Shown here: in pieces, positions 1 to 5,701 of the stretch
Layout: each line of letters starts with the position of its first letter
Position numbering within the stretch: position 1 is the first letter of the stretch
Assembly (NCBI GenBank): GCA_041657585.1
Contig: JBBABP010000059.1
Coordinates: 1-6,548 of the forward strand
DNA from: JBBABP01 sp041657585
GTDB lineage: Bacteria; Patescibacteriota; Gracilibacteria; Absconditabacterales; Absconditicoccaceae
Length of the DNA: 6,548 nucleotides
Reading direction: 5' to 3'
The notes under the pieces: generated by a model
What the model was told of the DNA's origin: nothing
The model's input: the letters and a program-made list of their open reading frames with translations, nothing else
The model's database searches: none
Made by a program: the position numbers and the translations under genes

Positions 1-99
1 AAATCAGAAATCTTTGCTATTTTTGAATATTTGATATATTTTAATTGTTAGTTCTTGGGCTTTTTTTCGTGAATTAATTTCTTCAAAATCTTTAATCAT
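1..99 (-). CDS. Four-helix-bundle protein (23S rRNA intervening-sequence type), partial
   Basis: The first 33 residues are in the window; the rest lies beyond its left edge. The N-terminus begins MIKDFEEINS, then (CGA) KKAQELTIKIYQIF, and reaches an F-G-F with Gly from UGA. This matches the start of the small four-helix-bundle family (TIGR02436 / S23-type), whose hallmark is a Trp-Gln/Lys-Lys-Ala-x-x-Leu motif followed by an Ile-Tyr and, after a short linker, Phe-Gly-Leu. The position of the hallmark Trp is CGA at 67-69, so Trp decoding restores the family motif. The ATG at 97-99 is the natural start because the family begins only a few residues before this motif. A TATAAA-like -10 box (116-121) lies upstream, without a clear -35 or ribosome binding site. 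The molecular role of the family is not established; members occur as stand-alone genes in many bacteria. Confidence 0.72.
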
Positions 100-148
100 T
101 TTTATTTAAACTTATTTTATAAAACTTTTTTCTGCTTTCACTTTTTAC

Positions 149-270
149 TTCTGTTTTGCTTGGTATCGTTTAACTTTTACCTTTCACCTTTGCCCTTTCA
201 CCTTTTTACTTCTGTTTTGCTTGGTATCGTTTAACTTTTACCTTTCACCTTTGTCCTTTCACCTTTTTAC
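149..270. repeat. 61-bp tandem duplication overlapping the 3' end of nth
   Basis: Two head-to-tail copies of a 61-bp unit occupy 149-209 and 210-270. They differ by a single base (C at 193, T at 254). A degenerate piece of the same unit's end (ctttcactttttac, 135-148) precedes them. The unit itself contains a shorter internal repeat (cctttcacctttg then cctttcaccttttt). The right copy codes for the tail of endonuclease III and the nth stop codon lies in the left copy. Confidence 0.9.
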
Positions 271-871
271 ATATCTTTCTAAACGGACAAGTTTCGCATA
301 AAGGATTTCTTGCTTTGCAATGATATCTTCAAAATAAAATTAATGCATGATGGGCGAATGTTTTGTATTTATTTGGAACTATTTTTTCAAGTAATTTAGA
401 AGTCTGATTTGGATTTTTGGTTTTAACTAATCAAATTCTATTTACAACTCTATGTACGTGAGTGTCGACAGCTATCACTTTTTGATTGAAAAGCACGTGC
501 GCAATTACTTTCGCAGTTTTTTCTCAGATTCATGGTAATTTTTTTAATTCGTTTATTTCTTTTGGAATATGAAAATCTGACTTAACAAAAATTTGTGATA
601 ATGTCCAAATATTTTTTGCTTTCCCATTATAAAGTCAGATTGATTTAATTGATTTTCTAAAATTTTCTAATCACATTTTGATTACGTCTTGAGGTTTTTT
701 TATTTTTTCAAATAATTTTTTAGTCACTTTATTTACCTGTTTGTCTGTAGTTTGTGCAGATAAAATTACTGCTATGATGAGTTGAAATGGCGTTTGATAA
801 TTTAATTCAGTTTTTGGATTAGGATATATTTTTTTCAACATTTGAAAGACGAAATTTATTTTTGATTTCAT
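206..871 (-). CDS. nth: Endonuclease III (DNA glycosylase/AP lyase)
   Basis: Base-excision-repair enzyme that removes oxidised pyrimidines and cleaves the abasic site. The 221-residue reading with UGA as Gly aligns along its length with the family. The N-terminus has TELNYQTPFQLIIAVILSAQ, then LSAQTTDKQVNKVT. The helix-hairpin-helix LPGIGEKTA lies at residues 112-120, with both glycines from UGA and the catalytic Lys at 118. The catalytic Asp is 136 in AVDTHVHR. The [4Fe-4S] cysteines are 185, 192, 195 and 201 with spacing C-x6-C-x2-C-x5-C, nearly the same numbering as E. coli Nth. Seven glycines use UGA. After the last Cys there is a basic tail of 20 residues (E. coli has 8) encoded by the tandem repeat, ending at TAA 206-208. 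The ATG at 869-871 gives the expected N-terminus; no Shine-Dalgarno is visible. It follows the tRNA gene by 25 bp and probably shares its transcript. Confidence 0.95.
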
Positions 872-896
872 ATGTTTTTTTATTAAATAAGATATT

Positions 897-967
897 CAGG
901 GCGAGCAGGAATTGAACCTACGACATTGGTTTCGGAGACCAATATTTTACCACTAAACTATCGCCCT
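897..967 (-). tRNA. tRNA with Trp-type body and CCG anticodon (proposed tRNA-Trp reading CGG)
   Basis: A 71-nt cloverleaf folds cleanly. The acceptor stem AGGGCGA/TCGCCCT (967-961 with 904-898) pairs fully and the discriminator is G (897). The D arm has GTTT/AAAT around AGTGGTA. The anticodon stem is TTGGT/ACCAA with loop CTCCGAA, and the T arm is GTAGG/CCTGC with loop TTCAATT. The anticodon at 935-933 is CCG, which in the standard code pairs with the Arg codon CGG. The body looks like tRNA-Trp: bacterial tRNA-Trp typically has A1-U72, G2-C71, G3-C70, G73 and the loop CUCCAAA, so this loop differs from it by one base in the anticodon. The D loop is short and lacks the A20 region used by ArgRS. 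Together with CGA=Trp in nearby genes, this supports a Trp-charged tRNA for CGG. CCA is not encoded. By ordinary wobble it would not read CGA. Confidence 0.88.
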
Positions 968-971
968 ATTT

Positions 972-1352
972 TTACTTTCTTCGCACTTCATAACTTATTC
1001 TTCATCTTTCGATGCAATCTTTGATCATTCTTTCATTTCTATTCAGATTTGATATTCAAGATTTTATTTCTAAAAAAACTATTTTATTCAGATTGCCATA
1101 AGATAATCAATCAAAAACCATATAATCCACTCATTTTCCCAAAAACATCAAATCTTTGTAATGATATGGAAAGTTAGGTAAGAGGGGAGCTATCTTTTCG
1201 TTAACGTTTCACAAAACTACGCTACGAGATTTATCAACAGCATCTTTTCTCTGTCACTTTAATTTAATTAAAAAATATAATCTTGCAATCAGATATCAAA
1301 CAAAAATTCAGATTATTATTCATAAAATTATTAATCGTAAGGAATCGGTCAT
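972..1352 (-). CDS. Holliday-junction-resolvase-like endonuclease, membrane-anchored
   Basis: A 126-residue protein visible only when UGA is read as Gly (nine of eleven glycines). It resembles the 'endonuclease related to archaeal Holliday junction resolvase' family (Pfam Endonuc_Holl, from memory). It opens with a hydrophobic segment (MTDSL, CGA, then LIILGIIIGIFVGYLIAR; residues about 6-23). A basic linker and the conserved SRSVVLGNVNEKIAPLLPNF follow. Next comes FLGKGVDYMVFDGLS with Asp76 and Asp81, then IVFLEIKSG with Glu95-x-Lys97, a PD-(D/E)xK-like core, and the closing CIERGRISYEV. CGA at codon 6 falls in the membrane segment, where Trp is more credible than Arg. The ATG at 1350-1352 is the only good start after an upstream in-frame stop. 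The TAA is 5 bp from the tRNA gene, so co-transcription with the tRNA and nth is likely. The precise substrate is unknown. Confidence 0.85.
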
Positions 1353-1386
1353 AATTAAAAGATTAAAAAACTAAAATATTAGTTTG

Positions 1387-1490
1387 TGTCATTGCGAGCC
1401 TGCCTGCGGTAGGCAGGGAGTTTTCGCGACGAAGCAATCTTATTTAAACGTTTAAGATTGCCACGCTCCTTTTAGTCGCTCGCAATGACA
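1387..1490. repeat. Palindromic repeat element, copy A (MITE/REP-like)
   Basis: The element is bounded by 12-bp perfect inverted ends, tgtcattgcgag (1387-1398) and ctcgcaatgaca (1479-1490). Inside are a 7-bp hairpin cctgcct/aggcagg (1399-1405, 1411-1417) and a central inverted pair gcaatctta/taagattgc (1434-1442, 1453-1461). The core cgacgaagcaatctt...cgtttaagattgc is shared with the second copy at 3649-3724. No coding capacity; it lies between the proposed promoter and the start of the resolvase-like gene, so its hairpins would be in that 5' leader. Confidence 0.85.
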
Positions 1491-1514
1491 ATTTTTTTGA
1501 TTCACAGTTGATCG

Positions 1515-1542
1515 TTTATATTTTTAAACCACGCTTTTTCAA
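1515..1542 (-). promoter_or_regulatory. Probable sigma-70-type promoter for the resolvase-like gene/tRNA/nth unit
   Basis: On the minus strand TTGAAA (1542-1537) is followed by a 16-bp spacer and TATAAA (1520-1515). It sits just after the terminator of the upstream gene and ahead of the next same-strand gene, which is the right place for a new transcript. The leader would run about 150 nt through repeat copy A. AT-rich DNA makes chance matches common. Confidence 0.4.
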
Positions 1543-1555
1543 ACATATTTTAGAT

Positions 1556-2035
1556 TTAAAAAAAAGCGGAGAGAAAACCCAACCGCTTAATTATGCTTTT
1601 TGATCAGTTAAAACTATATTGAACAATGGAATTAATGTTTCTTCTATAATCTTTTATAGGAATTTTCATTATCCATATACTTTTTTCGTCTTTTTCCCAT
1701 GGCAAAACACTCATTTTTGCTACTGGATACAAAATCATTACAGAATCTTTTCCAACACTGAAAGAAACAATGGTTATTTTTTCATAAAACATTCGTCGGA
1801 TATCTTTGTCTTCGTATTCCTCTTCCTCTTCCTCTTCCTCTTCAATGATGTTTTGCCAATTTCCATTATAAGCCTCAAAGACTTTTATTTCTTTGGCCTT
1901 TATTTGTTCAATTTCAGCTTCTAATTTTTCCGCTTTATTTTCTAATTGTTCCTTTTCGTTTGAATAGGAAACAATCACCCATATTAATATCCCAATAATT
2001 AATAAGTATAACAGTATTATTACTTTTTTTGACAT
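1556..2035 (-). CDS. Small membrane protein with coiled coil and poly-Glu tract, unknown function
   Basis: I do not recognise a family. The N-terminus MSKKVIILLYLLIIGILIWV is a signal anchor (residues about 5-24). A charged coiled-coil-like stretch follows (NEKEQLENKAEKLEAEIEQI, about 26-45), then EAYNGNWQNII, nine consecutive Glu encoded by a hexanucleotide repeat (1817-1843), and a C-terminal part with IWIMKIPIKDY. This suggests an anchored extracytoplasmic protein. Under the code of its neighbours it runs to TAA at 1556-1558 (159 residues), the last 16 residues being encoded by the terminator region. Under the standard code it stops at TGA 1604-1606 (143 residues), 15 bp before the terminator hairpin. 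All three glycines in the first 143 codons are GGN and all four clear Trp are TGG, unlike the neighbouring genes. Two consecutive CGA codons (1793-1798) would be Arg-Arg or Trp-Trp. Foreign origin is possible. Confidence 0.7.
1557..1588 (-). terminator. Rho-independent terminator
   Basis: On the minus strand AAGCGG (1588-1583) and CCGCTT (1569-1564) form a 6-bp stem around a 13-nt loop, followed by an uninterrupted T tract (1565-1558). It follows the small membrane protein gene. With UGA as Gly the reading frame continues through the hairpin and stops at the TAA formed at the end of the T tract. Confidence 0.75.
1817..1843. repeat. Hexanucleotide microsatellite (ttcctc)4.5
   Basis: Four and a half units of ttcctc in a row, read on the minus strand as alternating GAA/GAG, giving nine Glu. 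The unit length is a multiple of three, so copy-number change would lengthen or shorten the Glu tract without breaking the frame. Confidence 0.9.
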
Positions 2036-2094
2036 AAAAATTGAATTTAAGTTATTTATTTTTATTTTTCCCGCTCGTTTTGCGATTGCTTGTT

Positions 2095-2122
2095 TTTATT
2101 GCGATTTGGGATTAAATGTCAA
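2095..2122 (-). promoter_or_regulatory. Promoter for the small membrane protein gene
   Basis: On the minus strand a perfect TTGACA (2122-2117) is separated by 16 bp from AATAAA (2100-2095), four of six matches to TATAAT. The gene starts at 2035, leaving a leader of about 50 nt. It lies back to back with the plus-strand promoter at 2157-2184. Confidence 0.5.
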
Positions 2123-2156
2123 GTCAAATTTATAGTCAGATTTTGATGCTAATTTT

Positions 2157-2184
2157 TTGCAAATTTTTGAATTTTGGGTATAAT
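2157..2184 (+). promoter_or_regulatory. Promoter of the type IV pilus operon
   Basis: TTGCAA (2157-2162), a 16-bp spacer and a perfect TATAAT (2179-2184), preceded by TGGG, close to an extended -10. Transcription would start near 2191, at the left arm of the inverted repeat, giving a structured leader of about 134 nt before the pilB start. Confidence 0.6.
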
Positions 2185-2194
2185 TAAGAAAAGT

Positions 2195-2303
2195 CACAAA
2201 GGTTTCAAAAGTGGCAAAGGTTACAAAGTGAATAGAATCTTAGTTTATAAAATGTTGGTTTCTTTTTGTGCCTTTGAAGCCCTTGAAGCCCTTGTTACCT
2301 TTT
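2195..2303. repeat. Imperfect long inverted repeat in the pilus operon leader
   Basis: The left arm (2195-2228), built of caaagg-type units, pairs imperfectly with the right arm (2262-2303). For example caaaggttacaaag (2215-2228) faces the complement of ctttttgtgcctttg (2262-2276), and caaaggtttcaaaag faces the complement of cttgaagcccttg. The central spacer of about 33 bp is AT-rich. It differs in sequence from the repeats at 1387 and 3649. It may be a leader hairpin or a remnant of another mobile repeat; I see no known riboswitch. Confidence 0.6.
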
Positions 2304-2324
2304 TATTCATTCATTTAAAAATTC

Positions 2325-3644
2325 ATGTATGAAGAAATTGATTACAAACAAAAGTTAGATGATGCCATAATGCAATCAGATGTTGTTAAAATTTTTGAAA
2401 ATCTTTTGACTGTGGCAGTAGAGTTGTGAGCTTCTGATATTCACATTGAACCTTTAGAAAATTATAGCAGAATTAGAATCAGAATTGATTGAATTTTGCA
2501 AGAATTAGTTCAATTTCCAAAAAATTTACATGAAAGTATAATTTCAAAATTCAAGATTGAATCATGACAAATGAGACCTGACGAGAAAAGAATCCCTCAA
2601 GATGCAAGAGTATCAAATGTTACTTTGACTAATAAAGAAATCGATCTGCGTGCAAATACTTTGCCTACGGTTCGATGAGAAAAATTAGTAATGCGTATTT
2701 TTGATAAATCAAAAAAAATCCCTCGTTTGGAAGAATTGGGAATAGAATGATCAAATAAAAATATAATTTATAGGCATCTTTCTTATCCAAATGGCATCAT
2801 ATTGATGACATGACCAACTTGATCTGGTAAAACTACAACTCTTTATGCGTGTTTGGATTACGTTAATACAACGAAAGTAAATATCATTACATACGAAGAT
2901 CCAGTGGAAAATAAAATGCCATGATTGAATCAGGCACAAATAAGAGCGGATATCTGATTTACTTTTGCTAATTGACTTAGATGATGATTGAGACAAGATC
3001 CTGATATTATGATGGTTTGAGAAGTTCGTGATAAGGAAACTTTGGATATGGCAATGGAATCTGCTATGACATGACATTTAGTATTTTCAACTGTTCATAC
3101 CAATTCATCTTCTGAAATTATAACTAGAGTTTATAATTTATGAGCAAAACCATATATGCTTGCTGGTACTTTCAATTTAGTAATGGCTGAAAGATTAGTA
3201 AGAAAAATTTGTAACAACTGCAAAAAAGAAGTAATCATCAAAAATGATCCGAAATATAAATATGCGAAAAAAAGTATAGAAATTTTTAACAAAGAACTTT
3301 TGAAAAAAGAAATGTGAATTAGATCAATAGATCATAAATTATTAGAAAAATTTGTGACTGAATGAAAGGTGTTTATTTGAACTTGAGAAGATCCAAAGAC
3401 GCACGAAAAATGTTCTGTTTGTTGATGATCTGGATATAAATGAAGAATCTGACTTTTTGAAATGATGGATTACAATGATGATGTGAAAAATATGATTTTA
3501 AACTGAAAATCTGCATTTGACGTAGAAAAATATGCATTAGAAAATTGAATGATAAATTTGGAAAGAGATTGAATGTTCAAAGTTCTTCAATGAGTTACAA
3601 CTTTAGATGAAGTTTATAGATATGTGAAAATTAAAATGGACTAA
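2325..3644 (+). CDS. pilB: Type IV pilus/type II secretion assembly ATPase (PilB/GspE family)
   Basis: Cytoplasmic hexameric ATPase that would power pilus extension. The 439-residue reading needs UGA as Gly at 27 of 32 glycines. Motifs in order: VVKIFENLLTVAVELGASDIHIEP (about 20-43), RIRIDGIL, RANTLPTV(CGA)GEKLVMRI (CGA is codon 117), Walker A GPTGSGKT (163-170), the Asp box ITYEDPVEN, Walker B-type DPDIMMVGEVRD (225-236), the His box STVHTNSSS, AERLVRKIC, and a zinc site of Cys296/Cys299 and Cys363/Cys366 ending CGGSGYKGRIGLFE. The four cysteines indicate PilB/GspE rather than the retraction ATPase PilT. The family usually has an aromatic before GEK, so CGA as Trp fits well. True arginines, such as EVRD, use CGT or AGA. 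The protein lacks the N-terminal domain of full-length PilB/GspE (usually over 500 residues). The ATG at 2325 has no clear ribosome binding site. pilC follows after repeat copy B. Confidence 0.95.
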
Positions 3645-3648
3645 TTTA

Positions 3649-3724
3649 GTCATTGCGAGGAGTTTTTACGACGAAGCAATCTTGTTTAAAACGTTTAAGA
3701 TTGCTTCACTTCGTTCGCAATGAC
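3649..3724. repeat. Palindromic repeat element, copy B (MITE/REP-like)
   Basis: Inverted ends gtcattgcga (3649-3658) and tcgcaatgac (3715-3724) flank an 11-bp inverted pair gaagcaatctt/aagattgcttc (3673-3683, 3697-3707) with a spacer containing tttaaaacg. It shares ends and core with copy A but lacks the cctgcct hairpin, so it is shorter. It fills the gap between pilB and pilC, starting 4 bp after the pilB stop; as RNA it would fold into a strong hairpin between the two coding regions. Confidence 0.87.
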
Positions 3725-3779
3725 AATAACTAATTCCCAGTTTCTAATTCCAAAATTGATTTTATTTATAAATGCCAAA

Positions 3780-4880
3780 ATGTTGAAATCTTTAGAAATT
3801 ACAAAATCAGATTTTTATGAAAAGTTTATAATCAGAAAATTATATGCTCCTAAATTGAGACATAAAACAAATTTTTTTAGATTATTGGCTCTTTCACAAA
3901 AAGCAGGATTAGGTATGAGAGATGCACTTTATTCAATTAGAAAATCTGAAACTAATCAATGACTTTCTATGATAATCGATGATATTATAAATCAATTAAC
4001 TCAATGATACACTCTTTCTGTTGCAATGAGAAACCATACTTATGTTTTTCATGATGATGAAATAGCGTTAATAGAGTCTGCAGAAGTTATGTGAAATATG
4101 CCTGAAATATTGGAAGAAATAGCTGATGAATTAGAAAAATATCAAATCATCGAGCAAAAAATAAAAAAAGCAAGTACATATCCTTTATTATTACTATTTT
4201 TTTCTTTCGTGGCTATTGTTATTTTATTAATTTATGTTGTGCCAACAATTGTTTCAATTTTTCCTTCTCAAGAATCATTGCCTCAAATTACAAAAATTGT
4301 TTTATCCGTATCTCATTTTTTTCAAAAAGCACGATTGGGAATATTGTTTTTTATAATTTGAATATATTTTTTATTAAAATTATTGTATAAACATGTTATT
4401 TTATTCAAAATATTTGTCGATTCTTTGATGGTGACAGTGCCAGTTGTGTCTTGAGTAACCAAAACTTTTTATATGTATAGATTTTCTAAATTACTATGAC
4501 AGTTTTATAATGCTTGAATAAGTCCGATTCTTTCTTTGAAATTGATATCAAATATTTTTGATAATTTTCTTTATAAAAGAAAAATCATTGAAATCAAAAG
4601 AGCTTTGAAATCTTGATTTACTTTTGCAGAATCAATGGAATGATCAAAATTATTTGATCCTATTTTAGTTCAGATTATTCATGTTTGAGAAGATACATGA
4701 AATATATCTCAAGTTTTGAAAAAGATATCTGAATTTTATAGCAATTTACTTCAAAATAAAATAGCAATTTTGTTGTCTTTGATTGAGCCTTTGTTGATAG
4801 TCTTTATAGCAATTATTATCGGAATGATAATGTGAGCCATATTTTTGCCAATGGCTGATTTAGTTAATGTAATTCAATAA
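3780..4880 (+). CDS. pilC: Type IV pilus/type II secretion inner-membrane platform protein (PilC/GspF family)
   Basis: Polytopic membrane protein that would couple the ATPase to pilin assembly. The 366 residues (UGA as Gly at 12 of 16 glycines) hold two T2SSF repeats. The first begins NFFRLLALSQKAGLGMRDAL (about 34-53) and has the conserved ESAEVMGNMPEILEEIA (about 98-114). The first membrane segment is YPLLLLFFSFVAIVILLIYV and the second follows FFQKA(CGA)LGILFF. The second repeat runs from FSKLLGQFYNAGISPILSL to IHVGEDTGNISQVL, and the third membrane segment is LLIVFIAIIIGMIMGAIF near the end. CGA is codon 185 at a membrane border where the family often has Trp. I chose the ATG at 3780. An in-frame ATG at 3720 also exists, but it lies inside repeat copy B and would add a 20-residue unlike-family extension. 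The stop TAA overlaps the next start (TAATG), suggesting translational coupling. Confidence 0.93.
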
Positions 4881-5622
4881 TGAAAAAATTTACAAGCAAA
4901 AAATTTATTAAAATTCTGATTCCAATCTTTTTATTTTTGGTGTTTTTTACTTATGCTGAGAATCAAGTATGATTGTGAACTGCGATTATTGATAATGATG
5001 AAACAGTGGCAATTGATTTTAGTGATTTTTCTTTACAGCTAATCAAATTCATTATAAAATTTCAAATATTCCAATCAACATTGTTCAAAAAGAAACGCTT
5101 TCAGATTCATCAGATTTGTGAATTATAAATAAACTCCAGCAGTTGGGCAAAACTGATTTAATTGCGATTTTAGATGTTGCTTGAAATAAACAAAAAGCAT
5201 TAATCTGATATTTAGATGAAGTCCAAAATGCTTTGGACAAATCAGCAAATTTAATAATTAGTTTAAACCAGGAAATAAATTGATTAAATTTTGACATGAA
5301 TACTTGTCTAAGTCAAAAATCCCAATCCGATAAAACTTTTTTTGATAGTCTGAATTCATACGATGAATTATTGATGAAACAAGCTATGGAAGAATCGATT
5401 AAATATTGAGAATGTGCGTCAAATAACAGAATAAAATTAAATGCGAAAACGGCGATGCTTGATAAATTAAATTTTTACAATAACATTTTACAACAGAAAT
5501 ATGATTTCATTATTTCTAAACAAGATATGATAGTTAAAAATTACAGCGTTATAAAATATGAAATTTTACAGCAATTAAATGAAATAAGCTCTGTTTTGGA
5601 TTCGTATAAATGAACGGATTAA
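4880..5622 (+). CDS. Secreted helical protein of unknown function in the pilus operon, with a frameshift
   Basis: I recognise no family. The start overlaps the pilC stop by one base. The first frame gives a signal peptide (MKKFTSKKF, then ILIPIFLFLVFFTYA, likely cleaved before ENQ), followed by VGLGTAIIDNDETVAIDF. It is closed at 5126. From 5023 the coding signal continues in the -1 frame, without its own ATG, as GFFFTANQIHYKISNIPINI and on to TAA at 5620. One extra base near the T5 run at 5026-5030 joins the two parts into about 247 residues. The second part is rich in Lys, Asn, Leu and Gln, coiled-coil-like (YLDEVQNALDKSANLIISLN), and has two cysteines (NTCLSQ, YGECAS) that could form a disulfide. 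Seven of its eight-plus glycines are UGA, so it is native. Position and export suggest a pilus accessory. The shift could be a sequencing indel, a real mutation or slippage. Confidence 0.7.
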
Positions 5623-5661
5623 ATAGTATTATTTTTGTAAAATAAATTTATTATCTAAAAT
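5623..5661. other. AT-rich spacer between convergent units
   Basis: A short intergenic stretch of almost pure A/T with small palindromes such as ataaatttat. No gene is seen; it leads into the terminator hairpin. Confidence 0.5.
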
Positions 5662-5701
5662 AATTTATTATTTTTAATTGCTTCGCAGTAATAAATTTTT
5701 T
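5662..5701 (+). terminator. Probable terminator between convergent pilus operon and recG
   Basis: aatttatta (5662-5670) and taataaatt (5689-5697) pair over 9 bp, with a short inner tgc/gca stem around ttc (5680-5688), followed by a run of T to 5701. It lies 40 bp after the last plus-strand stop and overlaps the recG stop at 5700-5702. The stem is AT-rich and therefore weak; the AT-only palindromes at 5638-5660 may add to it. Confidence 0.5.

Noticed and set aside
149..270. CRISPR array
   Set aside because: The copies are directly adjacent with no spacers and are 61 bp long; this is a simple tandem duplication.
897..967. Ordinary tRNA-Arg(CCG)
   Set aside because: The anticodon alone says Arg, but the acceptor end, discriminator, loop and short D loop match tRNA-Trp, and CGA acts as Trp in nearby genes. 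Still the main alternative.
1619..1924. Plus-strand open frame of 101 codons, Phe-rich
   Set aside because: Antisense to the small membrane protein gene; its Phe/Leu tract is only the complement of the Glu repeat.
2751..3077. Minus-strand open frame of 108 codons rich in Ser/His/Cys
   Set aside because: It is antisense to the conserved ATPase core of pilB, with low-complexity composition and no family likeness.
3720..3779. Start of pilC at the ATG at 3720
   Set aside because: It lies in the inverted end of repeat copy B and gives an N-terminal extension not expected in PilC/GspF; the ATG at 3780 fits the family better.
5085..5297. Minus-strand open frame of 70 codons
   Set aside because: Antisense to the body of the secreted protein gene; no promoter or family likeness.
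2325..5622. Degraded pilus pseudogenes full of premature stops
   Set aside because: All in-frame TGA codons in pilB and pilC fall at glycine positions, many strictly conserved, and there are no premature TAA or TAG. This is recoding, not decay.
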